DNA of 64,000 nucleotides from Luscinia megarhynchos (taxonomy: Eukaryota; Chordata; Aves; Passeriformes; Turdidae). The notes under the pieces were generated by a model that was not told the DNA's origin, did not search any database, and was given only the letters and a program-made list of their open reading frames with translations. This document shows positions 1-12,600 of the stretch, piece by piece (within the stretch, counting starts at the first letter, position 1; each line of letters starts with the position of its first letter). Location: positions 14,293,983 through 14,357,982 of the forward strand of contig CM067568.1 of NCBI GenBank assembly GCA_034336665.1. The letters run 5' to 3'. Made by a program: the position numbers and the translations under genes.

Positions 1-49
1 AGGTTTGAATCCTGCATGGTCTGAACAGGAGCATGCACATAACAGTAAT

Positions 50-1019
50 TGAATCCTTTAGTTTGGAAAAGACCTTTAAAATCATCAAGTGCAACCATTA
101 ACCCAGCACTGCAAGTCCATCACTCAACCATCTCCCAAAGTGCCACATCTACACAACTTTTAAATACTTCCTGGGGTGGTGATTCAACCACTACCCTGGA
201 CAGCATGTTTCAGTGCTTAACAACCCTTTTGGAGAATAAATTTTTTCCTAATATCCAATCTAAACCTCCCCAGGTAGAACTTGAGGCAGTTGATTCATTG
301 TCCTATTTACTTTTTACTTGAGAGAAGAGACCGACCCCCACCTGGCTACAGCCTCCTCTCAGGTACTTGTAGAATGGTAAGGACCTCCCTGAGCCTCCTT
401 TCCTCCAGGCCAAACAACTCCAGCTCTGCCAGCTGCTCCTCACAGGACTTCTGCTCCAGACCCTTCCTCATCTCTGTTGTCCTTCTCTGGGCACACTCCA
501 GCCCCTCAATGTCCTGTTTGTCCGTAGGGATGTAGAACTGGACACAGCACTTGCAATGTGCCCTGACCAGTACAAGGGACAGTCCCTGCCCTGCCCTGCT
601 GGCCACACCATTGCTGACCCAGGCCAGGCTGCCCTTGGCCCCCCAGGCACTGCTGGCTCATGCCCAGCTGCTGTCACCAGCATCCCCAGGTCCTTTTCCA
701 CTGGGCAGCTTCTCAGCCCCTCTGGCCCAGCCTGTGGCCGTGTCTGGGGTTGTTGTGACCAAGGGACAGGATCCAGCACTGAGCCTTGTATCTCCTACAC
801 TTGCCTGACTGAGAGAGCCCTTGATCCTCTTGTCCAGATAGTTGATAAAGGTACTAAACAGGACTGGGCCCCAGTACTGAGCCCTTCAGAGCATCACTCT
901 GGACTGGCTGCCAGCTGGATTTCACTCTATTCACCAACACTCATTGGGCCCAGATACCTAGCCAGTTTTTTGCACACTGAAGAGTTCACCTGTCCAAGCC
1001 AGTTTCTCCAGGAAAATGC
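50..1019 (-). mobile_element. CR1 LINE fragment, 3' part, 5'-truncated
   Basis: Read on the minus strand, this is the end of the reverse-transcriptase ORF and the 3' tail of an avian CR1 non-LTR retrotransposon. On the + strand it runs in the expected reversed order: a degraded terminal segment (about 50-110), the conserved tail around 180-300, then the blocks that in intact CR1 encode the C-terminal part of ORF2, up to about 1019 where similarity stops. Many substitutions and small indels interrupt every frame, so it is old and dead. The long + strand open frame at 556-1107 is only the antisense of this repeat. The family assignment rests on recognised CR1 phrasing; I did not run an alignment, so the ends are good to about 20 bases. 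Confidence 0.88.
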
Positions 1020-4000
1020 CAAAGTCCAAACACAGCTGTGCTTATTTCAGCCCTCAAACACTCAAATGCCCCTGCATGTGCTGTTATGTGTATGTGAGAG
1101 GTGTTAGATACACACACTCATTGGCTCATGCTTGGGAATCAGATGTATATGGGAAGGTTGTGGTGACAGGCCCCTCTTTTGCAAACATTTGCACAACTGA
1201 ATAATTTCATTGGTGTAAAGAGGCCTGTTAGGCAGGAAAGCACTAGAGGCTTTTCATTTTTTAAACTTGGGGTAGTTTTGGTTTGAAAGACAGACTGAGG
1301 GAACTCCCTCCTTTGTCTTGGACACAGTCTGGATAAGATTCTTTGCAGTGATTTAATACTATTCTGGCAAGAGTGAAGTGAAAAAGGAGAGCTTAATACA
1401 TGCATGAGATCTGTATATATAAATAATGTGTTAGATTCAGATATAGGTGTAGATGACAATAAGAGGCATGATCATAAAAATGAAATTACTCATCAGTATA
1501 AAACCAGGAATGAAGAAAATAGTTGGAGATTAATCCAAATTTAATCAAATCATTCTTTCTTCTCTCTTGAAATGCTGAATCCTTGCTAGAACCCTCCCGT
1601 AAGGTGCAAACTCATACATAATTTCATATGAGCAAGACAGATTATGATATCTCCAGATACTGGGTTTCTGTAGAGGTTCTGCCTTTGCTTATCTCCATCT
1701 CTTTACTTGTATGTTGTTGCATTATGGTTAATTACACCATGAGAGATCAGAGATGAGTTTTTCCTAAATCTTTTTATCTGTCCCCAAAGCTGCTGCTAGC
1801 CCATTTAAGGTTTTGTTTGTTTCCCTATTACTGGGTGACTGCAAATTGAGAACTTCTTCCTAAGTGGTCCCTTTGAAAAATGCTGTTATGATTCATGCCT
1901 ATCCCATGCTCCAGCTGTGAATTGCTTATGGCTGCTTGTGGAATGACCCTGTAGGCACTGTGCCAGTGAGAGTCCATTCTATACACTGTGATGGAAAGCA
2001 ATGGGAAAAGGTAATTAGAGTTTAAGGTGGTGTATCTGGCATCTGTGAGACTGAGTTTATAACTTCAGATTGGAGTGCTATGCCTTCAGGTTGATCATCT
2101 ATTAATTTTAAAAAACTTTATACCCATGAAGAGACAGCACTCTGGACTCAGCCTCCCATTTATTTGCAGGTAGATTCCCTTACTCAAAGCAGGGACACAG
2201 GCTTTTTCACTGCCTTGCCTTGACACTGTACCTTGTCCTTGAACTGGAGGCATCACAGGAGAGGTGGAAGGGCAGATGGTGAGTCAGGTACTAGGAAACA
2301 GCTGTATTCCTCTGAAATACAGAGGAGTTTGCTCAAAGTGAAAAGTATCTCTAGACTGTGTTTTTGGAGACTTCCTTCTGGTTGCTTCTTCCCCTGTGTC
2401 TCACTCCATTGCAAATTCTCAGTGTGCCAAGGCTCTCAGCTGGAAAGGCTCAGTGAGGAACATATGTCCCTGCTCCAGCCTGTGTGTGTTTCTGAGCTGT
2501 TTGTGCCTCCTGAGGATCTGCTGCCATGGGAGCTGGGTTCAGTGCCATGGATTTTACCTTCCTCCACCTGTGAAGTGGCTGCAGCAGCAGTGGTGGTATG
2601 AAAAGCTGGAATGAAAACACTCAGCTTGGCTAAATTTCAGTACTTTTCTATAGAAGAGGTGCTAGGATATATTTGCAATTTCCAAGGGGTGTCTGTGTGT
2701 GTGTGTGTGGAGGTCTCAGGGGAATGTTTCAATACCGAGTTTTTCCAAGGGAAGGTCTCTGGCTAGCATGCAATTTACATTGTATCTCCATTCATTCATA
2801 GAAATCGCTGATTATCTCTGGTTGAAATGTTCTTCAAACCAGCCCTGAGGCAGTTGACTGAGATGCTGAATCTCAGCACAAATAGTCTAAATTCAATTGA
2901 GTATAAGTCCTCTATTGGGAAGTGTTGAGTAAGTTTAATTACAAGCCACTGCAGTGATGATAATAAGTGTGTCTACCAGTGCCTTTTGGTGTAAATGAAT
3001 TAGTCAGATCAAGCATTAGGGAAACCCATGTACTGTAAAGATGATGGATTGTTGGAAGAGGCTGCAGAGGAAAAGCTGTGATGTTTTCTTCACTGGAAGT
3101 TAGGAGCATGCCAGAAAGATACCTGCCAGTGCATGACCTGTATGCACTCAGACTTGCTTCGGGCAGAGGCATGGGTAAGAAATACAGTACAGAACTGTTT
3201 GAGGTCTCTTTCAGCCTGGGATGGAAGGATAACATATTCATGAGTTAATAACCATTTCACATAATTTTGTTATGGCTCTCACTGCTCCGTGTTGAATGTG
3301 GCCTTAAGTGGTAATTTGCTTTTTTTTGCACTCCCTTATCAAAAAGACACCATAGCTCTACTTAATAATGCTGCAAGGACTGTATCAAGAGTCTATGCGT
3401 TGCCATTTCCTAAATGTTACAGTGTTGCCTGCTGCTCCAAATTCTGGTTCAGGTCCTGAAGTGCAAATCTTGAAAACCTCAAGCTTGGAATTCTCTCCTT
3501 TCCTCCCAATGTTATCATTTGCACTTGAGGCTTCCACATGCAGCTGCAGCCAGACTTGGGGGGAGAGTAATGCAGCCTTGGCCCAGTGCATCCCTATAAG
3601 GTAGCTCAGTGGTAGAAAAAAGGTACAAGGTAATTTTAATAGCTGTTCAGGAACCAAGATTGTGTAGCCAGAAGCACTGCTTACTTCCTGAAAAAGGGTA
3701 TTTATGAGTGGAATGGAAAGGAGCTTCAGTGGGTATTTAGACTTGCTGCTTGGAGCTGTCTGACTTCAATGTCTGCCCTAAAAGCATAGGAATACCAGGC
3801 TTCTGCTGAGAGAGGCTGCTGCTTTGAGTCACTCTTGGCAGGAGCCTCTCCCCTTCAACTGAAAACAGAGACTAATTTCCTGATTTAGGAGACACAATTT
3901 GTTATGAGAAGCTGGGCAATGTAAATGCTAGCAACAAGGATCCTCCTGAAAGAGGAGAGCGCTGCTAGAACACCTGCCTGCTGGATGTAGAGATCCCTGG

Positions 4001-6449
4001 AATCCACTGTGGGTGGGGCATGACTTGCGGCAAGCAGAAAGCTGCTGTAGTTACTCTGGGGTTGAGTTTGCTGTTACCTATTATCAAAAACAGACTCCTA
4101 TGTTCTGGTGTATAACTGGGTTTATTATCAGTCACTGTTTTCCAAGGTCCTTCTAGCAGATGTCTGCTTGGAAAGCCTGGGTGTCATTTTTGTTGATACT
4201 GTGGTCTCTGCAGGCCAGAACAATAGTCTTTTTACTCCTGAGCTCCCCTGCTGCTGGAGCTGAATGTCAGGGATTTGCAGAGCAGAGAGCCAGAGAAGAA
4301 AATTGGGGCAGGATTTGGGCTGCTGCTTGTTTTCCATCAGTTGTAATACTAATTCCTCCAAGTATAAGGTGCATTCTGAGTCTCTCTATTCCACCTGCAA
4401 ATAGTTTTCACTCTTTTTCCAGTTTAAGGGTTTTGCACTTTCCTGGGTGAGATCAGAAACCCAATGTGTTCATGCATTGCCCAAGAGAAAGAGTGAAAGT
4501 CTCTTCCCTACATATTTGTACAGTTAAACATGGACTAGAAAAGAGAAGTGCGATGGTTTGGGGTTTTATTTTTAGCTTCCAATCCCATGTTATATCCACA
4601 AGACCACCAGATCTTTGTTGCTGGGTGCTTCATGGTCATGGGAATATTCAGCCTCAGGGATGACTGATGAAGAGCTTCCCAAATGTTGTTACAGTTTAAA
4701 AAGTTCTGGAGCAAGCAAAGCTGAAGTGCTCAGAATGGACACATGAGAGAAGTGGAAGTGGGGGAGATATTTTTTCCTTGTATTAGAAAGTTAAAGAAAA
4801 ATCTTTGGTTTCATTTTTCTACTCCATGCAGTTTCTGGAAGCATCAGTGCTATCATGCTGGTGAGAAATGTGGGGGATGTTGCAGGAGTTGATTTAATTC
4901 AAATCCTTACTTTTGTATTGATATATTTAGGACAATATGTGCAAAAATGTTGCTTTTCTGCAGTGACGGTGTTGCACACCTCAGTGTCCTCCAAAAGCTT
5001 TTGTGGGCTTGTTCTTCTCTCAGACCATTTTAGGGAACTGTTGGGGAATGGGTAAGTAGCTGTTTAGGGCAGGACCCAGGCTGTTGTTTGATGTTAGGAC
5101 AGGAGAAGTATCAGCTCCAGGATAGGTTATTACCAGGATGGGCATTACCAGTGCCCATTTCAGATGTTTGAAACTGACTTGGTATATTCACCACAAACAT
5201 GACAGTCTGTCATTGTTTAACCTGTATGTGTGTGTGCTTGTGTAATTTAAATTCTGTAACGGAGAGGATGCAGGAATTCTGTTCAGTGCTTACCTAAAGA
5301 CATTGAATCCATGTTGTACACAAGAAAGTCACTTTTTCATTATCTTTGGTGTAACATTATTTCTAAAGATAGGACACACCTAATCCATGAGTCAGTTCCC
5401 TACATGCCATTAATCTCATGCATGCCATAGTAGGCCACCTCTTTGTGGTAACCAGGAAGGAGCAGATGTTTTTATCACCTTTGGTCACTGTGAGTAGTGC
5501 CTTACTCATGATAACCACCCGTGGGGATCAGCCAGGCTATTTATGCAGTACAGTGTTATTTGCTGTGTGGGAGATTGTCAGAGGCTGGTCTCTCTTGAAA
5601 AAAACCAAAAACCAACCAGTTTTCTCTTGCTCTAGAATGTTTCCAATGGGTTCACCTCATTTACTCAGGGAAAATTTCTAAAAATGATTCCCTGCTGAAA
5701 TGAATTGTGATTTCAGTGGAGCAGTTGTGGCAATTTAGGAACAGCTCTACTCTAAACTCATGTGCATGGACTCAGGGTGCCCTGGGAGAGAAAACTGGGT
5801 AGATTTGACAATGCAGTGTGATTCCAACTTTCACCAAGGCAGGATCTAAACCCTGTTGCTTTGTGGAGACACTGGTATATTCATCATGGCATGTTTTTCT
5901 GCTTCTGTTGAAATGCTGTACCTACCCTGCATTTGGTAAAGAGATAAATGCTACCTGCCAATCTGTCTCTCTTTGGAAAAAAGCTCCATTTATAATTACT
6001 GTTTTATTTGCTTTGATGAAGATCCCTGGGCTTGTTAAGTCCTGCAGTGTTTGACTGAGCTGAGTGGTCTGATCAAGGAAAGTTGCTGTCAAATTTTTTT
6101 CTGCTTTGGTAAAATCAGTTCAGTACACAGAGTTAGTGAGATGCCAAAGAGACATGTTTTTCTGAAGCCTAAGCTCTGTGTGAATGTCATGTAAGGACTC
6201 TGAAATGAGTTCAAGGAAGAAGACAGGAGCTCTTTTCTCATAGTGGAAATCCTTGCAAAGAATTTAAGACCTGGACAGGTAAAAGGGAGTGGTATTCTTC
6301 AACTGAGTGTTCCAAGTAAGGGGTGGAATTGAGTGGATGTTGAATGAGTGTTAGGGACTGAATTGTGTGCAGGTTGCCTTTGATGTACAATTGTTAATTA
6401 TCTTTTTTCAACTTAGAATTTAAAAAACCCATACAGCTGGGGGATTTCT
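1020..6449. other. Non-coding stretch, no gene recognised
   Basis: No open frame here resembles a known protein, and none shows paired splice sites with coding character. The longest frame (2233-2601, 122 codons) has a low-complexity valine/alanine end and no family resemblance. A short (TG)8 run lies at about 2694-2709. The sequence is typical AT-rich, CpG-poor avian intergenic or intronic DNA. Confidence 0.6.
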
Positions 6450-6461
6450 CCCCCCCCCCCC
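6450..6461. repeat. Poly-C tract (C12)
   Basis: Twelve consecutive cytosines, about 50 bases before the telomere-like tract. It is a simple repeat with probable length polymorphism. Confidence 0.95.
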
Positions 6462-6512
6462 ATGTGGGTGTTGTTTCCCTGGTCCTGGCTGCTCTGAGAG
6501 GCATTCATTGGC

Positions 6513-6609
6513 AAGGTTTAAGTGTAGTTTAAGGTTAATAGTTAGGGCTAGGGGTTAGGATTAAGGGTTGGGTTAGACTTAGTCAGGGTTAGGTTTAGAG
6601 TTAGGGTTC
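6513..6609 (+). repeat. Degenerate interstitial telomeric repeat, (TTAGGG)n-like
   Basis: About 95 bases consist of variants of the vertebrate telomere hexamer in the TTAGGG orientation. Exact TTAGGG occurs at 6542-6547 and 6601-6606, and variants such as TTAGGA, TAAGGG, TCAGGG and TTAGGT fill the space between. The flanks are ordinary unique sequence. This matches the short interstitial telomeric sequences known from vertebrate chromosomes, thought to be inserted by telomerase during break repair or left by old rearrangements. The degeneracy says it is not recent. Confidence 0.75.
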
Positions 6610-9600
6610 ACAGGCTTAATTATGTCTCTCCACACACCATAAGCTCATCTGCACTATTATCTTGCTGATTAAATTGCAGTGATCTGTTTTGTTTATCAGC
6701 AAAAAATAATGTGATATGTAAGAGTTGCAAGGCAGTAATTGGAATTTTCCAGTGCTTTTTTGAAAGCACTAAGCCTTCTCAGTCTTGAACTTTATCTTTT
6801 GTTAAAGGTAATGTATCAAAATAGATATTTCTTTTTCCCTATGAATGTTTTTTTAAATAGAAATTTTCCACTCATTGTCCATTAATACAATTTGGCACAA
6901 AGATAGACTAATTGCATGGGCGGGCACAGTGATAGAGATATAAATCTCTTCCAGTGGCAGTGTCTTGAAATAGCAATCAGTCAAGATATCATCACTGCAG
7001 TGTTATATTGCAGATAGATTTTTGCTGCCTTTCTGTGAGGGTGAGTGTTGTATTGCACACGTGTGTGTGCATGTACGTGTGTGTACTGTGTGTGCAGCTG
7101 TGGATATTTAATGCTCTTGGGTCCTTCTGGCACTGAACCATCAGGGTGTGGTGGATAGGACCGTGCAGAGATCTAAGCAGAAAACAAGCTCTGCCTTCTT
7201 TTTTATCCAATTTCACCCACATTGTTATACTCTGTCAGTGTCAGCTGTTACCCACAGTGCTCAGGAGGGAGATCCTGAAAATTCTGGGGTTGACCTGTGA
7301 ACTTTGAACTCAATACTTGAAGCGCAATTTCAAGGGATTAAATGTACACTTGGCTTGTTTTATTTATTTTTTTTTCACCAGCACGTCCTCAGTTATCCAC
7401 CTGTCTCCACAGGGAAGCACTTTGCTTGTCTCTCCTAAACTGAATAATGGCAGTCTGTCACCTCAGTCTTGCTGGAAAAGGTGTAAAATGCCAGACCAGA
7501 AGTAGCAGGCTTGAGGTCTTGTGTTCTGTTTGTTGTGGTCACCTGCTGCTCAGTGCAGGGAGCTGCAGGGAAAGGACATTTGTGTGGCTGTTCCTCTACT
7601 GCCATCCCAGGTATGGGATCACAGCTGAAAGTCTGTTTTTATCTGTTTTTCCATTACTGACATATTCTCTCTCTTTAATACAAGCAAAAATATTCTAGAA
7701 GCAAACCTGGCTCTGACATGTTAGTCTTGGTTCCCTGTCCTCTTGTGCTGATCTCTTCTTGCCCAGTGCTGCCACTGGACTACCAAAGGGACAAGTCTGG
7801 AGACCCAGCATCAGGGAATCTCTGAGTCACTGATGACACAGCTGCAGCCATGGGTTTTCTTGGCAGAAGAGACTAAAACAGGCGTGGCTTCAGAGAAAAA
7901 ATGCTTTGGCAGCCATGTTATGTGAACATTTTAAAAATGGCATGATCTGTCAGAAATGCTGCTTTCAACCCTTCTTGCTTGCATTGGATTTAGAAACATA
8001 CTCTGATGTGGAAAGCAGGCTTGGGAGCCAGAAGTCCTTCCTTTGGGTGTCCACCCCTTCAAGGCAAAAGCTATTTTCTAGATCACAGGACTCCAGTCTC
8101 ATTGTTTTTACGAGAGTTAGCTGCTACATGTCCTCCTGTGCCTCCAGCATGTCCAGCACCTCCTGGGTGGAGTGCAGGCACTGGCTGTTCTGCTGGATTA
8201 CGAGTCATTCCCTCCTTGCTGTGCAGCTGCTGTGCTTAACCACGGCAGCACAGTTTAAACCAGAAGCCAATGCAACACATGATACCCAGCTATCTGTGGC
8301 ATGAAATGGTGTGTTAGTGCCTCAAAGGCAGCCCAGAGCCTCGTGGTTGTCCTCTCAAACAGACCCTGTTCTCTGCTAAGCATAAAGGGACATCATGTAA
8401 ATAGCCTCACTTGCACCAAAGTCAGTTCACCAGCTGTGGGTCTGGCTCCACGTGTCTGGCAGGTTCTTTACCAGCAGAGATAATGGTATTTAAAGTGACT
8501 TTTACTGAGGTTTTTGACTCTCTGGTGCTTTTTATTGCATATGGCTCCATTACTGGCTCTCTTACCATTCCCATAATATCTTTATCTTTTTGGGAGCTGT
8601 TGTAAAAGCAGAACCTTTTACAGCTGAAAGCATTAGAGCCAAAGGGCTCATGAAGAGGGAACAGAACAGGCTGTTTCTGACTCTGGTTGCTCATAGCTGG
8701 ATTCAAAGGAAGCTGACACATCAGTCACCTTATATCCAGTCCCATGGTTCTACCTTAATTTTAAGCTACAGTACACAATGTTTGTCTGTGCAGAAGGCCA
8801 TAATGAAAATAAGAGTGTTGGAAAAAATAAGGTAATTTACTTTTTATGGGTCTTCCTTCCTTCCTGGTTTATGTAGCTCCAGACAATAAACTCATCTTTA
8901 AGTAGTTGCAGTTAATGTAAATTAAGCCTAATGAGCAGTTTAATGTAAGTGCCCCATACATTCAACTTACCAGCACAGACTGCAGAAAAAAATGATCACT
9001 GAACAAGCTACTGGCATAGTTTGAAGTATGTGGGTCTTACTGTATAAAGTATTATCAAAGTCATGTAAGGAGGCATCAAAATTTCTTCAGATTGCCAAAT
9101 TCTCTGACAAAAAAGCCCAAACTTTTAAGTATTTTGAAATCTGGGTTTCCAAAGGTTTGGATAAATTTTCCTTTTGCTGGAATTTTTCTAACTCTTACCA
9201 AGAAAAGCCCTTTTTGTGCCACTTGATTCTCAGTGGCTGTGTTTCTTATCAGAGTTTGTCTGCCATGTGCTAATATAAAGAAGTACTTAGGAGAAAACAT
9301 GTTGGCACCAAGCACTAAGTGTAGGTATGAAAATGTGTGACTCTGAAAGTGGATCAGAGTTGTGGTTGCAGTTACAATTTTTACAAATGAGTAATTTGAT
9401 ATGGAAAAAAATCCTTCCAAAGGTAGGGTGACGTGCTGTTTTATGGAAGCAGGCTGCCACTTCTGAGAAGTCAAGTTCATGATTTACCAAACAACACTTT
9501 TTCATTTTCCCTTTTTAACTGCAGAAGTCAGTCAGAGTTCTCCTCCTGCTTGGTGGGCCAAGAGGAAGAACAACTTCCTCACCATCCCTTATGCTGGCTT

Positions 9601-12600
9601 TTTCTCACTGTGTGTGTGAAACCAGGGGGTGATTTTTTTCCCTACCAGTTTTAGTAACTAAAGTCACAACAAACAATTCAGGATTGCACATAGTGCAAAT
9701 CACGATGAAATTGTGATGGCTCAGTCTGTTTAGAAAGTTTACTTTGCCCTGTAGCAGCCAGCACATGTTTCTCCATATGGAATTTTTCAGTCTCTTGTGC
9801 TCTGTAGCTGCTGGAAGCAGAGGACACTTGGGTGGGTGAGAAGCACTCTTCTCCTGCCTTTACTGAAGTGGGCTCCAAGACTGGTCCCAGCAGCCTTTGT
9901 CCTGATTTTCAGCAGGGAGCTCCCAGTTTGCCTGGTGCACTGACCTGTTTGCCCATGGCTTGCTGAACTCACTCAGCCATGGCCTTTTTCCTTCAGTTCT
10001 CCACTGAGCAGCTCTTGAGGTTGCCAATCCTCCTTGTCTGTCCTTCTGGCAGCAACAAGACAAACTCTCTCTTGTTCTTCTCCTCTGCAGTCTGCCTTCA
10101 AGAAAAAGACTTCTCTTTGCAGTTTTTGTTTATTAAACTGAGAAAAAGAACAATAGCCCAGACCCAAAGCCCTGACATTTATTGGCAGCATGGCAGTGAT
10201 TCAGGCAAGCACAAATCCTGTCACCACCTTACCTTGTCATTTGGGAATATCATTACAATAGTGCACATTTCAGGCAGCAGTATTTCCTCTGTGTCCTGCC
10301 CTGGAAAACCTCCTGTTACTGGATACTCACCAAGCAGTTAATGGAAAGTTTGGAAGCAGATGTGGCAAGATTTATAAACACATATTAGTATCTTCTTGCT
10401 TCTTCCTGAATCACGGGAACTAATCATAGATTTGGAGAAAGGTTTACATTTTCTCTTAACTAGGGCTCAAAGCCCAGACCTACTCATACTTTGAGCAGGC
10501 TTATTTCTCATAGCTGTGTTCCCAGAAACATTGGTAATGTGACAAAAGTATTCCCAGGATTAGCCTGTTAGCCAGAAACACACTGAGAAGAGCAATCTGC
10601 CTAGAGGGATGGGTGCTGAACATATTCTTGCTGCTGTTGGTTGCCCCTTCTTCCTGCCATTTGAGGCTTCTTTATTAGTTTCTGACAGCTTTTATATATG
10701 CCTGGCTTTTCTTACACATCTCTCTGTAACCTGGGATCCTGGGTTCTTTGAACTGCAAGGCAAACTGGCTGTAATTCACTCCCCACCCCCCTTTTTTTAA
10801 AAAAAAAAAGCAAAAAAAAAAAGGTGTCTTCAAGTATCTCTGTGTAAATGTCCAAAATGGTATCTCTTTAATCTGATCCTGTAATGCCTTGCATTTTTTT
10901 CAATTTTTTACCATGTTACTACATCATTTTACTGGTCAGGTATGGTGGAGCCCCTGTGAAGGCAGGAAGATACAGCTTTTCTGAAAATCAGCTCTGTAGT
11001 GACACAACATCACATTTGTTGATGGTGATAGTAGCAGGGAAAATCTGTGTTAATAGATGTTAATGCTGTAAAATGGCCAAGTTCTGAATTTATGTTCTTT
11101 CAGCACAGAAAAGCCTGCAGTCCCATTTTCAGACCAGGATATGGGATCAGTGCTGAATCTATTATTCTTCAGGAATGAAAATGCTGTGATTTAGAAAAGT
11201 TACTTTCTTTGCATGAGCTGGGTTGGTGGCAGTGGCAGCACTGCTGGGGAAAAGCAGCATCCCATCAAAGCTGTACTTTGCATAAAGCACTAAGAATGCC
11301 TCAGTATGATCAGTAACCCTCTTCCTATAGCCCTGACAGAAAAGACTGATTTAGGCAAAAGGTGCTTTTTAGCAGGTAGGACTGGCAGAACTCTGTTTGT
11401 GTTCAGTGATCTCTGTTTTGTACCTAAATGCTGCCTTGATATATCTGAATGTCAAATAAAAACTGTAGCAACAATTTTAAATATAGTAGAGGCTTGAAAT
11501 GAGTGGAACTAAGGAAAAGGCAGGAAATTTGTTTGGCTGCTATTTTGGTAAAGCCAATGGAAAACCATAGAAATAAAGCATGGCTTTTCTGAAAAATAGA
11601 AATGTTAGTTTCTACACCTTTTTTTTTTTTTTTTTTGTAATGGCAGTGTAGGGAGCTGGTAAAGACTTGGCCCTGTTCACAGAGCATCTGGGAAGCAGTT
11701 TAAGAAAACAGATTAATTAATTCTATTTGCTTAAAAATAGGTTTAGTTTGGAAATAGCATGAGAAGGTGTAGTGAGAAGGGTATTGCAGGACTGTTTGAG
11801 AACAGTCTTATAGCAATTTAGAACCTAAAGGTTTTTCTTTATCAAAATTCTGGATATAAAATGATTTAATCTACTGCTTACTCTAAATGAAGGGCTTGCC
11901 TGTATCATTCCAAAATATGCAGAATTGGCAATGAGTAGTTAATGGGGAGTCTGGAAGTGATAAGAAAGCATGGCTAGGCATACATCAGAAAGCAATTCCT
12001 CCTCCATCTCCTCCTCGTTTTGCTTGATAGAAAAGCAGAAAGCAGCACTGTACAGCCTGGCATGTTTTTTTCTGTTGCTCTGCAATCACAAAAATGCAAA
12101 GCTCAAATCTCTTTCAAGTTAATGATATTTCAAGAGGATTCCAGATCTAAAAGGAGAAAGAAAAATAAGTTGTTTCCTCATTTATTTGCTTTGTTTTCTT
12201 TTAAAGCTAGAAATACACTGTGAAGATTGTGCAATCAGGGAAAGGCCTGGGAACCTCAGCTGTACTAAGCCCTCCTTGCCAGAAGCACTGAAGTCCTCCC
12301 AATATCCCCACACTGGGATGGCCAGAGGCTCCTGGGGTTGGAGGGCTGAGCAGGGTTGTAGGGAGCCTTCCTCAGCAATGCCCAAGTCCTGCTGCCTGGC
12401 CAGGAGGGGGTTAAGGGCTGCCTGCCTGCTCCATGATTCAGAGAGATTCCAAGGAAGAAGGTGTGCCTTTTCTTGCAGGAAATCAGAAGGCACAAAGGGA
12501 GATGCCTTTGCTGCTTCAGCTCTAGGAAGAAGCTGTGTTTTGTTTTATTTGGGCATTGTCTTTGACCAGTAAGAATGCCCAGAGGAAAAGGGCTGGTGTA

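Noticed and set aside
556..1107. 183-codon + strand open frame
   Set aside because: It is the antisense of the CR1 fragment; the real protein-like signal is on the minus strand and broken.
8100..8240. Minus-strand reading with a coiled-coil-like look (STQEVLDMLEAQEDM)
   Set aside because: About 23 codons ending in a stop, with no splice acceptor or donor framing it and no family match.
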